36,820 nucleotides of DNA, from positions 1 through 36,820 of the forward strand of contig SKOR01000049.1 in the NCBI GenBank assembly GCA_007119965.1, read 5' to 3'. The notes beneath the pieces are model-generated. The model was not told where the DNA came from and did not search any database. It saw only the letters and a program-made list of their open reading frames with translations. A program made the translations under genes and the position numbers. Numbering within the stretch: position 1 is the first letter of the stretch; the number at the start of each line of letters is the position of its first letter. Origin of the DNA: Syntrophomonadaceae bacterium. GTDB lineage: Bacteria > Bacillota > Dethiobacteria > DTU022. This document shows positions 25,244 to 34,047 of this stretch, piece after piece.

Positions 25244-26131
25244 CTATACTCTCAGAAAACGACCCATCGAAAAAACACTGCCCAGCACACCAAGCCCTGT
25301 CCCCAGGGGAACCAGGTACCTGGCCAGTTCAACAGTAACCACCCAGGCCGGCAGCAGGGTTAGAAAAGCCAGGTTGTTTGCACTGACCCATTCCAAGGAA
25401 AACTGGTAAAGGTAATATAGGGCCACCAGGGGCATTACTGCACCGGCAAAACCCATCAGGAGCCCTTCAAGGACAAACGGCCAGCGGATAAACCAGTTTG
25501 TAGCCCCCACATACTTCATAATTGAGATTTCTCTTTTACGCATCATAACAGTCAGCTTAATCGTATGTGAGATCAGGAACACGGCGGTGATCGATAACCC
25601 GGCCATCAGGGCCAGACCGACCATCTGGACTACGCCTGTGACAGCAAAAAGGTTCTCCACGTAACCCTGGCCGTAGAATACTGTTGAGACGCCGGGGTAG
25701 GTTTCAAATTCACTGGCCAGGACGGCAACCGATTCGGGAACTACGGTCCTGATTTCGTAAGATGCAAGCAGCGGGTTGTCCAGTTCTGCATCGTAACCTT
25801 CCAGCATACCCCCCAACTGGCGATGCAGGCGGTTCATGTGCTCTTCACTTGATACATAACGTATTCCCGCTACGCCGCTGTGCGCAGAAAGTTTTTGTCC
25901 CAGCTCGTCAAGCATCTCCTGGTCAGCCGTTTCATCTATATAAACTACTATCTCGACCTGTTCTTTAACCGTTTCGGTAATATGGCTGATGTTAAGATTG
26001 ACAAGCATAAACACACCGAGCATTAAAAGCGTCACTACAACAACGCCTGTTGATGTAATGCACATCCACCGGTTACGGTAGAGGCCTTTAAAAGTTTCAA
26101 CGATTATATAAAAAAAGCTGCTAATGGACAT
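25244..26131 (-). CDS. ftsX: Cell division ABC transporter permease FtsX
   Basis: FtsX is the membrane subunit of the FtsEX complex, which couples cytoplasmic ATP hydrolysis to cell-wall hydrolases outside. The protein has one N-terminal membrane helix (about 25-45, ITSTGVVVVTLLMLGVFMLV), a large extracytoplasmic domain (about 46-170, VEIVVYIDETADQEM), and three further helices at about 175-290 with the FtsX signature IKLTVMMRKREISIMKYVGAT. I place the start at ATG 26131 (295 residues), which has AAGGGGA nine bases upstream and overlaps the ftsE end by 11 bases; a GTG at 26158 is less likely. Overlap suggests coupled translation with ftsE. Confidence 0.95.
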   Translation of the reverse strand: MSISSFFYIIVETFKGLYRNRWMCITSTGVVVVTLLMLGVFMLVNLNISHITETVKEQVEIVVYIDETADQEMLDELGQKLSAHSGVAGIRYVSSEEHMNRLHRQLGGMLEGYDAELDNPLLASYEIRTVVPESVAVLASEFETYPGVSTVFYGQGYVENLFAVTGVVQMVGLALMAGLSITAVFLISHTIKLTVMMRKREISIMKYVGATNWFIRWPFVLEGLLMGFAGAVMPLVALYYLYQFSLEWVSANNLAFLTLLPAWVVTVELARYLVPLGTGLGVLGSVFSMGRFLRV

Positions 26132-26810
26132 GGGCGTAAATCCCCTTTTGCTCATCACCGATCAATTTTCCGTTTTCCAGGTAAAGCACACGCTTTTTAA
26201 AACGATCTACTATTTCACGGTTATGGGTGGCCACGAGTACGGTTGTGCCGCGCAGATTAATACTGCGCAGCAGGTTCATAATATCGAGTGTTGTTCCCGG
26301 ATCAAGATTACCCGTCGGTTCATCAGCAATGATCATTGCAGGACGGTTAGCAATCGCCCTGGCCAGTCCGACGCGCTGCTGCTCGCCGCCTGACAAATCG
26401 CAAACCCTTGTTTTTGCCTTGTCATGGAGCCCGACCAGGCCCAGGACATGGGGAACCCGTTTCCGGATTTCCCTGCGGGAAACCCCGATTACTACCATGG
26501 CAAAAGCAACATTGTCATATACAGACCGTTCCTCCATCAAGCGAAAATCCTGAAAAACCATGCCGATATTGCGGCGCAGGTAGGGCAGCCTATGCCGCGG
26601 CAAGCGCCCCACATCCCGCCCGAAAATTTTCAAAACACCGTCAGTAGGCCTGATTTCCCTGATAATTAGCTTTAAAAGAGTCGATTTACCGGCACCGCTT
26701 GATCCGACAAAAAATACAAATTCCCCTCGATCAATATAAAAACTTGCACTTTCCAGGGCGTAGCGCCCGCCTTTTTCATATTTCATGCTCAAATTTTTTG
26801 CTTCGATCAT
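26121..26810 (-). CDS. ftsE: Cell division ATP-binding protein FtsE
   Basis: FtsE is the ATPase of the FtsEX complex. The 229 residues hold Walker A VGSSGAGKSTLLKLI near 36-49, the Q-loop FQDFRLM, the signature LSGGEQQRVGLARAI near 138-152, Walker B MIIADEPTGNLDP near 158-170, and the switch histidine in LVATHNREIV. It begins MIEAKNLSMKYEKGG, typical of FtsE. ATG 26810 follows GGAAGG. A sigma-A-like promoter lies about 30 bases upstream, so ftsE-ftsX-M23 form one transcript ending at the terminator near 23934. Confidence 0.97.
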   Translation of the reverse strand: MIEAKNLSMKYEKGGRYALESASFYIDRGEFVFFVGSSGAGKSTLLKLIIREIRPTDGVLKIFGRDVGRLPRHRLPYLRRNIGMVFQDFRLMEERSVYDNVAFAMVVIGVSRREIRKRVPHVLGLVGLHDKAKTRVCDLSGGEQQRVGLARAIANRPAMIIADEPTGNLDPGTTLDIMNLLRSINLRGTTVLVATHNREIVDRFKKRVLYLENGKLIGDEQKGIYAHVH

Positions 26811-26839
26811 GCAGTCAGACCTTCCTGTTTATACTTAAC

Positions 26840-26868
26840 ATAATGTGATTCATGTAATGTTTCGACAA
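26840..26868 (-). promoter_or_regulatory. Promoter of ftsE-ftsX-M23
   Basis: TTGTCG (26868-26863) and CATTAT (26845-26840) are 17 bases apart on the minus strand. Just upstream is CCTGTTTTGCAGG (about 26896-26884), a small inverted repeat. The 121-base interval holds no clear terminator for the preceding gene. Confidence 0.5.
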
Positions 26869-26931
26869 TAATTTAGATGATCCTGCAAAACAGGGTAATC
26901 AATTTCATTTATTTGGAAAGATGCGGCAGGC

Positions 26932-27810
26932 TTAATGCTGCTGCATCTTCTTAAAGCCTTCCCCGTGAACCTCCGTGGCATTACCGATAATCACAAAAGC
27001 AGTGGGGTCAACTGCGTAGATAATCGATTTCAGGTGCGCTGTTTGTTGGCGGGTAACCACGCAGAGCAGCACCTCGCGCCCTTCACCTGTATAGCCGCCG
27101 TGCCCCTGGATCTTGGTCACGCCGCGGCCCAGTTCATAGAGCAGCTTTTCGTTTATCTCGGCCCCGCAGCGGGTTATGATAATAGCTGATTTAGCCAGAC
27201 CGAGCCCTTCAAGGATCGCATCAATTACCTTAATCGAAACAAACAGGGAAAGAGCGGCGTACATGGCTGCCTCACTTCCGAAAACGAAAACTGCCATGGC
27301 CAGTACAACCAGGTCGCTCCAAAACAGGGCCTGTCCGGGGCTGATCCCGGATGTTTTCGCCAGGATCAGTGAAAGCAGGGCGCTACCACCTGTTGAACTG
27401 CGAAAGCGGAAAACCAGGCCGACTCCCACGCCCATAACCACGCCGCCGTAAACGGCTGCCAGCAGCAAATCATCTGTAGCAGCAGGAAGCAGGGGTGCAG
27501 TTATTTCCACGGCCAGCGAAAACAGCAGGGTGCCGAGCAGACTTTGAATGACAATCCGTGTGCCCAGGATTATAAAACCGGCAATAAAAATCGGGATGTT
27601 GAGAACGATGATCGTCAGGCCGACCGGCATCCCTAAAATATGGTAGAGAAAAACAGAAATGCCGCTTACGCCACCGGGAGCCAGCATGTTCGGCACCATA
27701 AACATATTCATTCCCGCCGCCAGGATTACCGATCCGGCCAGGATACCCAGTGCGTCTATGAAAACAATTTTTAGATCACCCTTTGTGATCTGCGGTTTTT
27801 TAAGCTTCAT
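26932..27810 (-). CDS. YitT-family membrane protein (DUF161/DUF2179)
   Basis: A polytopic membrane protein of the YitT family, function unknown; some relatives are annotated as transporters without proof. From ATG 27810 (AGGAG five bases upstream) it has 292 residues: five or six hydrophobic segments in the first 190 residues, with the family blocks AAGMNMFMVPNMLAPGGVSGIS near 28-49 (shown without claim of function) and SSTGGSALLSLIL, then a soluble C-terminal DUF2179 domain (IITRCGAEINEKLLYELGRGVTKIQG cut short here, VLLCVVTRQQ). An in-frame start at 27855 would overlap prfB and has no ribosome site. The gene begins eight bases after prfB, whose stop codon is next to the AGGAG site, so they are probably cotranscribed. 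Confidence 0.9.
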   Translation of the reverse strand: MKLKKPQITKGDLKIVFIDALGILAGSVILAAGMNMFMVPNMLAPGGVSGISVFLYHILGMPVGLTIIVLNIPIFIAGFIILGTRIVIQSLLGTLLFSLAVEITAPLLPAATDDLLLAAVYGGVVMGVGVGLVFRFRSSTGGSALLSLILAKTSGISPGQALFWSDLVVLAMAVFVFGSEAAMYAALSLFVSIKVIDAILEGLGLAKSAIIITRCGAEINEKLLYELGRGVTKIQGHGGYTGEGREVLLCVVTRQQTAHLKSIIYAVDPTAFVIIGNATEVHGEGFKKMQQH

Positions 27811-27818
27811 GTTAGCTC

Positions 27819-28941
27819 CTATTTTTTCTGCGGAATCTTCCCGCGTACTTTCCATCTCAAAAAAGCTTCGATAAAAGGATCGAGCAGGCCGTTCATTACC
27901 GCATCCACCTGGCCGACTTCCACACCCGTGCGGTGGTCTTTGACCAGGGTAAAGGGGTGAAAAGTATACGTCCGGATCTGGCTGCCCCAGGCTATTTCCC
28001 GCTGGTGCCCGCGTTCGGCACTAATTTCTTCGGCCTGTTCCTGCCTGTGCAGCTCGGCAAGCCTGGCCTGCAGGACGCGCATAGCCTGCTCGCGGTTACT
28101 GTGCTGGGAACGGTCGTTCTGGCAGCTGACAACTATCCCGCTGGGCAGGTGGGTTATACGTACTGCAGAGTCGGTTTTATTGACATGCTGGCCTCCCGCG
28201 CCGCTTGCGCGAAACGTATCAATCTTCAGATCGTCGTTGTTAATAACAAAATCTTCCTCTTCCACCTCAGGGATCACGTCAACAGAGGCAAACGAGGTAT
28301 GGCGTCTTTTTGATGTATCGAACGGAGAGATCCTGATCATGCGGTGGACTCCTTTTTCCGCCTGCAGGTACCCGTAAGCAGCATGGCCGCGAACAATAAT
28401 TGTGGCACTTTTGATCCCGGCTTCATCATCGGGGATCAGGTCCACCAGCTCAACCTGGTAACCTTTTTGCTCGCTCCACCGGTTGTACATCCGCAGCAGC
28501 ATCTCAGCCCAATCCTGAGATTCCAGGCCGCCTGCACCCGGGTGCAGTGACATGATCGCATCACAAAAGTCATAGTTGCCGCCTAGAAGCGTCTCAAGCT
28601 CCAACTTGTCAAGCCGTTCCTTTATGCTTTTCAGAAGTGGCTCTATTTCGCTTAAAGCTTCCGCTTCATCGAGCTCGTTTTCGCCAGCCAGTTCTATAAA
28701 AATGCCTGCTTCTTCAATCATTTTTTCCAGTTCCTGCAGGGGCCGGATCTTTTCACGAAGGGCACCCTGTTTTTTCAGGTACTGCTGGGTCCGGTTACTG
28801 TCTTCCCAAAAACGGGGATCAGCCGTTTTTGCCTCAGCTTCCTGCAGCTGTTTCAGCTTCACATCATATTCAAAGTGAAGCCCTCATTTCATCAAATCTT
28901 TGTTGTTCAATGGCCAGTGCTTCCCTGTATTCTTTTAGCAC
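27819..28941 (-). CDS. prfB: Peptide chain release factor 2, made by programmed +1 frameshift
   Basis: RF2 terminates translation at UGA and UAA. A first frame starts at GTG 28941 and reads MLKEYREALAIEQQ...RASL, then meets TGA at 28872-28870. Shifting +1 at CTT continues as EYDVKLKQLQ into the main frame ending at 27819, for about 373 residues, normal for RF2. The main part has the tripeptide discriminator SPF in RISPFDTSKRRHTSF and the catalytic GGQ in RASGAGGQHVNKTDSAV. Without the frameshift the gene would look like a 347-residue fragment starting at GTG 28862. The gene follows secA by 58 bases, the common secA-prfB order in Bacillota. The ribosome site before GTG 28941 is weak (GGTG, five bases upstream). 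Confidence 0.95.
28870..28884 (-). promoter_or_regulatory. prfB autoregulatory +1 frameshift site
   Basis: The minus strand reads AGGGCTTCACTTTGA. An internal Shine-Dalgarno-like AGGG (28884-28881) precedes the slippery CTT codon and the in-frame TGA. When RF2 is scarce the ribosome slips forward one base and makes more RF2. The base after TGA is A rather than the more usual C. Confidence 0.92.
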
Positions 28942-28999
28942 AATAACACCAACTTTCTTTAAGTTTTAACCTCTATATATTCAATTTCCACATGATTTA

Positions 29000-31984
29000 C
29001 TACCCGCAGCATTTTTTGTGTTTTTTACCGCTGCCGCAGGGACAGGGTTCGTTGCGGCCCACCTTGTCAACCGTCACCGGCTCAGGTTTTGCCCGTTGAC
29101 CCTGTTCAGCACCGCCCTGTCCTGCCCCGGCAGGGGTGGTGGCAGCGCCCCCTCCGACGGCGGCTATACGCGGCTTCAGGCCTGTCGCTCCGGCTGTCAC
29201 AGTTTCTCGCTGGGGTGCAGCGGTAACCCGCACCTGGTATACCGCGCGCACTACATCAGCCTGGATCTGCTGGATCATGTCTTCAAACATATCAAAGCTT
29301 TGGCGTTTGTACTCTACCAGGGGGTTTCTCTGTGCATAGGCCTGGGTATGAATCTCGTGGCGCAGCTGGTGCATGGCATCAATAAAGTGCATCCAGTGCC
29401 GGTCAACCGTTTTCAGCAGAATGACCCTTTCCAATTCGCGCATTACCTCGGGTTTAATCGTTTCTTCACGCTCCTGGTAGAAAGCGTGGGCTTCTTCAAG
29501 CAGTAAATTACGCACATCATCGACCTCTCGATCAACCAAGTCGGCCAGCGTAATTTTACCTCTGCGTACGCTGACATTTTCTGCTCTTTCCAGTAAAGCG
29601 CGGGCATTTTCATCATCAAGAAAGCCTACTTCTGCTGTATATTCATGAATAAGGCGATCGATGACCTCCTCGATCATGCCCTGGATTGGCTCTTTCATGT
29701 TCTCGCCTTCCAGGACCCGGCGGCGCTGGCCGTAAATTACCTCTCTCTGCTTGTTGAGGACATCGTCATAATCAAGCAGGTTGCGGCGGATCTCAAAGTT
29801 GCGCGATTCCACCTTCTTCTGGGCATTTTCGATGCCCCTGCTGACCAGCGCGTGATCAATAGGCATGTCCTCTTCAATGCCGAAGCGATCCATCAGGGAA
29901 GCAATATTTTCACCACCGAAAAGGCGCATCAGATCGTCTTCAAGCGAAACAAAAAACTGTGAGGAACCCGGGTCGCCCTGACGTCCCGAACGGCCGCGCA
30001 GCTGGTTGTCAATCCTGCGGCTTTCGTGCCGTTCAGTCCCCAGTACATGCAGTCCGCCTGAAGCCAGTACTTCTTCACGCTGCTTTTTGGTATCTGCAAC
30101 CGCCTGATCGATCAACTCGGAACGGCGTTTATCCCAGCGCTCCCTGTCCTCTTCAGGAAGCTCTGCTTCCCGGACACCAAACTCTTTTTCCAGCTCCTCC
30201 TTAATCAGGTACTCGGGGTTGCCGCCAAGGATAATGTCTGTTCCGCGCCCCGCCATGTTGGTCGAGATTGTAACGGCCCCTTTACTGCCGGCCTGGGCGA
30301 TAATATAGGCTTCACGGACATGGTTGACTGCATTTAACACTTCATGGGGAATCTCCTGCCTTTTCAGCACCTTGCTCAGCATTTCCGATTTCTCAACGGA
30401 AACAGTACCGACCAGGACAGGCTGCCCTCTCTGCTGACAGTCAATTATTTCTTCCACAGCCGCTTTAAACTTGGCCCGTTCTGTCTTATAGATCAGGTCC
30501 GGCATTTCCTCACGAATCAGAGGCTTATTGGTGGGGATGGCGATAACATCCATGCCGTAAATACTGCGGAACTCGTCTTCCTCGGTCAGGGCCGTTCCGG
30601 TCATCCCGGAAATTTTATCATACATCCGGAAATAATTCTGGAAAGTTATTGAAGCAACCGTGCGGCTGCCGGCCTGGACCTCAACCCCTTCTTTAGCTTC
30701 AATCGCCTGGTGCAGGCCATCAGAATAGCGGCGGCCGGACATCAGGCGCCCTGTAAATTCATCAACTATAACCACCTTGCCATCCTGGACCACATAATCG
30801 ACATCCCTCTCGAAAAGGGAGTAAGCCTTGATCAACTGGTCAAAGTAGTGGCGGTGTTCACTGGCGGAATCAGCTTCCTGCTCCTCGAGTTCATCACCAT
30901 CATCGGCACTGTCTTTATCCAACCTTAAAAGCTGTAAAAGTTGGGGGTTGATCCGTTCAAGCTCGCGGTAGCCTTTATCCTTAATGTCAGCGAGCCTGGT
31001 AGCTTCATCTATGATGTAATAGAGTTCTTCATCTAGTTGGTTCAGGCGCTTTTCTGTCATTAATTGCTGCTTGGTCCTCTCGACCAGCTTTTCCACGCCG
31101 GGTTCTTTGATAATCTTGAGCAGCTTTTTATGTTTGGGTGCGCCGCGGCGGACCAGCAGCAGTTTTTCCCCGGCTTCTTCACGCTGACCAGAGTCAAGAT
31201 CTTCACGTGCGCTGTTAAGCAGCTCATTAATCAGTTTACCCTGCTTGCGGATCAGGTGCTCAACTTCATTTTTCCAGCGGCCGTATTCTTCCTTCGTCTC
31301 GACCCTGCTGCTGATAATCAGCGGCGTACGCGCTTCATCGATTAAAATACTGTCCACCTCATCGATAATTGCGTAATGCTTTTCCCGCTGGACCAGATCA
31401 GACTTATAGATAACCATGTTATCGCGCAGATAATCGAAACCAAGCTCATTGTTCGTGGCATAAGTAATATCCCGGCCGTATTCTTCCCGGCGCTGCGCCG
31501 GTTCAAGCCCCTGGACAACCAGGCCGACATTCAGGCCTAAAAACTCGAAAACCGGGCCCATCCAATCGCGGTCACGGCGGGCCAGGTAATCGTTTACGGT
31601 TACTATGTGCACGCCTTTACCGGCCAGGGCATTGAGGTAGGCTGGCATAGTGGCCACCAGGGTTTTGCCTTCCCCTGTTTTCATCTCTGCAATCCTCCCC
31701 TGGTGCAGGACAAGAGCCCCCATAACCTGCACATCGAAAGGTCGCATCCCGGTTTGCCGCAGGGCGGCTTCCCTGGCCAGGGCAAATGCCTCGGGCAGAA
31801 TGTCATCTAAGCTTTCGCCCTGCTCCAGACGCTCTTTAAACCGTTCGGTCTGAGCCGGAAACTGCCGGTCGGGAAGTTCGGCCGCCCAGGATTCCAGACT
31901 GTTCACCCTGTCAACTATATTTTGCAAACGGCGCACTTCTTTTTCATTTTGATCGCCGAATAGCTTTTGGATAAATGAGACCAT
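29000..31984 (-). CDS. secA: Protein translocase ATPase SecA, with internal insertion
   Basis: SecA drives preproteins through SecYEG. From ATG 31984 (AAAGGAG seven bases upstream) it has 994 residues, longer than the 840-900 usual in Bacillota. Visible parts are Walker [12 protein letters not shown] near 101-111, NDYLARRD, the DEAD-type [16 protein letters not shown] near 206-221, the preprotein cross-linking domain, [17 protein letters not shown] and [14 protein letters not shown] of the second ATPase fold, and a C-terminal zinc motif [19 protein letters not shown]. About 85-90 extra residues occur within the cross-linking domain (about 235-345, with [15 protein letters not shown] and [13 protein letters not shown]), followed by an acidic stretch ([12 protein letters not shown]). 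An upstream in-frame ATG at 32104 lacks a ribosome site and lies in a structured leader, so I reject it. Confidence 0.97.
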   Translation of the reverse strand: MVSFIQKLFGDQNEKEVRRLQNIVDRVNSLESWAAELPDRQFPAQTERFKERLEQGESLDDILPEAFALAREAALRQTGMRPFDVQVMGALVLHQGRIAEMKTGEGKTLVATMPAYLNALAGKGVHIVTVNDYLARRDRDWMGPVFEFLGLNVGLVVQGLEPAQRREEYGRDITYATNNELGFDYLRDNMVIYKSDLVQREKHYAIIDEVDSILIDEARTPLIISSRVETKEEYGRWKNEVEHLIRKQGKLINELLNSAREDLDSGQREEAGEKLLLVRRGAPKHKKLLKIIKEPGVEKLVERTKQQLMTEKRLNQLDEELYYIIDEATRLADIKDKGYRELERINPQLLQLLRLDKDSADDGDELEEQEADSASEHRHYFDQLIKAYSLFERDVDYVVQDGKVVIVDEFTGRLMSGRRYSDGLHQAIEAKEGVEVQAGSRTVASITFQNYFRMYDKISGMTGTALTEEDEFRSIYGMDVIAIPTNKPLIREEMPDLIYKTERAKFKAAVEEIIDCQQRGQPVLVGTVSVEKSEMLSKVLKRQEIPHEVLNAVNHVREAYIIAQAGSKGAVTISTNMAGRGTDIILGGNPEYLIKEELEKEFGVREAELPEEDRERWDKRRSELIDQAVADTKKQREEVLASGGLHVLGTERHESRRIDNQLRGRSGRQGDPGSSQFFVSLEDDLMRLFGGENIASLMDRFGIEEDMPIDHALVSRGIENAQKKVESRNFEIRRNLLDYDDVLNKQREVIYGQRRRVLEGENMKEPIQGMIEEVIDRLIHEYTAEVGFLDDENARALLERAENVSVRRGKITLADLVDREVDDVRNLLLEEAHAFYQEREETIKPEVMRELERVILLKTVDRHWMHFIDAMHQLRHEIHTQAYAQRNPLVEYKRQSFDMFEDMIQQIQADVVRAVYQVRVTAAPQRETVTAGATGLKPRIAAVGGGAATTPAGAGQGGAEQGQRAKPEPVTVDKVGRNEPCPCGSGKKHKKCCG

Positions 31985-32186
31985 CGAATAGCTCCTTTCT
32001 TCCTCTTGCAGCCACAAATCCGGATTACAATCAAGCACCAGTAAAACAAATGTCCCGCCGCTGTATTGCCGGTTTTCAGCTTTCCCGCCCGCAGACCGTG
32101 GCATTTGGACAATAGCCGCCGGGTCCTGTGTTTACCGCTCACTGGTAACGGAGAAAACCGGCAGAAAAGCAGTACGCCTGATTAAC
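31985..32186 (-). promoter_or_regulatory. Structured leader of secA mRNA
   Basis: Between the putative promoter and the secA start, TGCCGGTTTTC (32163-32153) pairs perfectly with GAAAACCGGCA (32077-32067), an 11-bp closing stem. It encloses at least two further hairpins, TTACC/GGTAA (32148-32132) and GGAC/GTCC (32126-32107). This multi-branch arrangement looks like a cis-regulatory RNA, but I recognise no known riboswitch class. No T-tract follows the stem. Confidence 0.5.
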
Positions 32187-32195
32187 ATTTTAGCA
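32187..32195 (-). promoter_or_regulatory. Extended -10 promoter of secA
   Basis: TGC TAAAAT (32195-32187) in an AT-rich stretch is an extended -10 element; the -35 region is poor. It would give a secA leader of about 195 bases. Confidence 0.5.
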
Positions 32196-32272
32196 TATTT
32201 ATATTTAAGGTATCCTCTTAAGCTATATTGTCTCATACCTGACGGTGATAATTCAACCGCGGCCATCATGCT

Positions 32273-33406
32273 TTAAAAGCAGGATCTTGTTTTCGGGCTG
32301 CCGGGATCAAGTTCACTGCACAGCGCCCACAGGCTTCCCGATACCAGGGAGTGGCCGCCCAGGACAACCGGTATGGGGCAGCTTACCGCCGCCTTTGTAA
32401 AGTTTCTCAGCCAGGGATCTTTTATTTCTTCCCATAGTCCAAGATCGGACAAAAAGCGGTCCCGATCTGAAGGGTCAAGCCTGTAGTGGTGGATTAAGAC
32501 CCGGCTGTCGATAAAAGCGCAGCGTGCTACCCTGGCCAGGTAGCTGAAAAAATTGTCAAGTCCGGCATGGTCAATAAGCAGGGCGAGCAGGGAAACAACT
32601 TCGTTTGCTTCAATACGGCCGAGGGATTTCATACCGCGCTCTTCAGAAAAAACACGCAGACGCAGTTTAAGGATAGCGTTAAGCCGCCCGATAATAGGCG
32701 CCCCAACCCGGCCAATAAGGGCAACATCTTCGTATTCATCGCTCAGAATCGCCTTGGCTTTTTCCAGGGTACTGTAATCCAGCTCCAGGCTCTCGATCGC
32801 TTCCCTCGTCCGCGGTCCGGCAAAGGGGCCTGCCCCTAAAACAAGCAGGTCGCTGGGGGTGTCAATGTCAAATAAAAGGCCGAGGGAATGCGGCATCAAC
32901 TCCATTTCAAGGCGGAGTTGATCGCGTAAAGTCAGGGCCAGGCTGTTATCCATGGCCGGCAGCTCTACGCTGTCCAGATCCGGGGGCACTGTAAAGGCAG
33001 CGATATCGACAGACTGCGTATTGTTGGTATAAACAAATTTTTCCCGGTTGAGCAGCTTTTGGCAGATCATATCCAGCTCTTCAATTGTGATCAGGGGGGA
33101 GCCTGCTCCGTTAAGGCAGAAAACCCTTGTCAGCCCGTGGTCACGGACAGCAGCCTGCAGAGCTTTTCCATAGTGGAATTTTTCAGGCGCAATGGAGTTA
33201 AGATAGACCTTTGCCCCGAGGCGGGAAGCAGGCTCAGTCAGTTCCGGACGGTTGGTAAACAAGTATATCTGATCTAATGCAGGCACATGGCCCATTTTTT
33301 CAAGATTATCCAAAAGGGCAGCCTGGCGAACCCGGATCATGGCCTCTTCCACGCTGCTTTTTGGTTGCGAACCTTCAAAGATTACGGCGCTTACCCCATC
33401 ATTCAT
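32273..33406 (-). CDS. Uncharacterised protein with nucleotidyltransferase-like N-terminal half
   Basis: A 377-residue protein I cannot assign. The first 190 residues resemble MobA/CofC-type nucleotidyltransferases in layout: a start DGVSAVIFEGS where the usual LAGG-type loop is altered, LDQIYLFTNRPEL, GKALQAAVRDHGLTRVFCLNGAGSPLIT where active members carry an aspartate (GGD-like), and LLFDIDTPSDLLVLG. The second half (about 200-377) is mostly helical with conserved-looking patches: LIGRVGAPI, RVFSEERGMKS, FIDSRVLIHHY, DPWLRNFTKAA and IPVVLGGHSLVSG. There is no signal peptide or membrane segment, so it is probably cytosolic. ATG 33406 follows AGAGGT. It stands between hpf and secA, 53 bases after hpf. 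Substrate and activity are unknown, and the catalytic loop may be degenerate. Confidence 0.85.
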   Translation of the reverse strand: MNDGVSAVIFEGSQPKSSVEEAMIRVRQAALLDNLEKMGHVPALDQIYLFTNRPELTEPASRLGAKVYLNSIAPEKFHYGKALQAAVRDHGLTRVFCLNGAGSPLITIEELDMICQKLLNREKFVYTNNTQSVDIAAFTVPPDLDSVELPAMDNSLALTLRDQLRLEMELMPHSLGLLFDIDTPSDLLVLGAGPFAGPRTREAIESLELDYSTLEKAKAILSDEYEDVALIGRVGAPIIGRLNAILKLRLRVFSEERGMKSLGRIEANEVVSLLALLIDHAGLDNFFSYLARVARCAFIDSRVLIHHYRLDPSDRDRFLSDLGLWEEIKDPWLRNFTKAAVSCPIPVVLGGHSLVSGSLWALCSELDPGSPKTRSCF

Positions 33407-33459
33407 CAGGACAGACCTCTTCCGCGCTGCAGGCAGGTGTTTGTATTAAACAGGATCCT

Positions 33460-33999
33460 TTATTCCGGCTCAATAAGCCCGTAATTTCCATCTTTGCGCT
33501 TGTAAACAACACTGACGCCATCTGTCTCATCATGAGTGAAGACGAAAAAACTGTGCCCCAGCAGATCCATCTGGAGTATAGCTTCCTCGACACTCATCGG
33601 CTTAAGCGTAAACCGCTTGGTTCTGACAACCTGCGGGGAATCGTCTTCTAAACGCTCTTCAGCTTCTTTCGCCGCATGCTTCTCACTAATCGTACGCATT
33701 CCCCTATGACGGAGCGATTTGTTCATGCGGGTCTTATATTTTTTAACCTGGCGCTCCAGTTTATCGACCACCATGTCTATCGAAGCGTACATGTCGCCTG
33801 TTGATTCTTCGCCGCGCAAAATCAAACCATTCAGGTTCAGGGTTACTTCAACAATATGTTCTTCCCGGATTACACTGAGGACAACCTGGACATCTGTCGC
33901 CTGGTCAAAATGCTTATCGAGTTTGCCGAGCTTCTTCTGGGCATAATCAACCAGGGCCGGAGTGGCTTCAATATTTTTACCGCGCACGTTTATATTCAT
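33460..33999 (-). CDS. hpf: Ribosome hibernation promoting factor, long form
   Basis: HPF binds the decoding site of idle ribosomes and pairs them into 100S dimers in stationary phase. From ATG 33999 (AGGAGGT seven bases upstream) the protein has 179 residues: the N-terminal ribosome-binding domain (about 1-100, MNINVRGKNIEATPALVDYA), a linker, and the C-terminal dimerisation domain (about 120-179, VVRTKRFTLKPMSVEEAILQM and GHSFFVFTHDETDGVSVVY, each shown only in part as motif landmarks). The C-terminal domain marks the long form that alone forms 100S dimers in Bacillota. A GTG at 34005 is less likely. A sigma-H-like promoter lies upstream. Confidence 0.96.
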   Translation of the reverse strand: MNINVRGKNIEATPALVDYAQKKLGKLDKHFDQATDVQVVLSVIREEHIVEVTLNLNGLILRGEESTGDMYASIDMVVDKLERQVKKYKTRMNKSLRHRGMRTISEKHAAKEAEERLEDDSPQVVRTKRFTLKPMSVEEAILQMDLLGHSFFVFTHDETDGVSVVYKRKDGNYGLIEPE

Positions 34000-34047
34000 G
34001 TTCACTACCTCCTGCAGTTTAATATAGAAACAATGATACTATAAATA

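Noticed and set aside
31985-32104. In-frame upstream ATG that would extend SecA by 40 residues
   Set aside because: There is no ribosome site before it, the added residues match no SecA N-terminus, and ATG 31984 has a strong AAAGGAG and the standard [10 protein letters not shown] start.
31915-32142. 75-residue frame with basic N-terminus and hydrophobic middle overlapping the secA start, reminiscent of a SecM-type leader peptide
   Set aside because: It starts at GTG without a ribosome site, runs over the secA start in another frame, and shows no known arrest motif; it is more simply a chance frame in the structured leader.
33419-33459. Small gene in the gap between hpf and the 377-residue protein
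   Set aside because: The gap has no start codon with a ribosome site and is too short.
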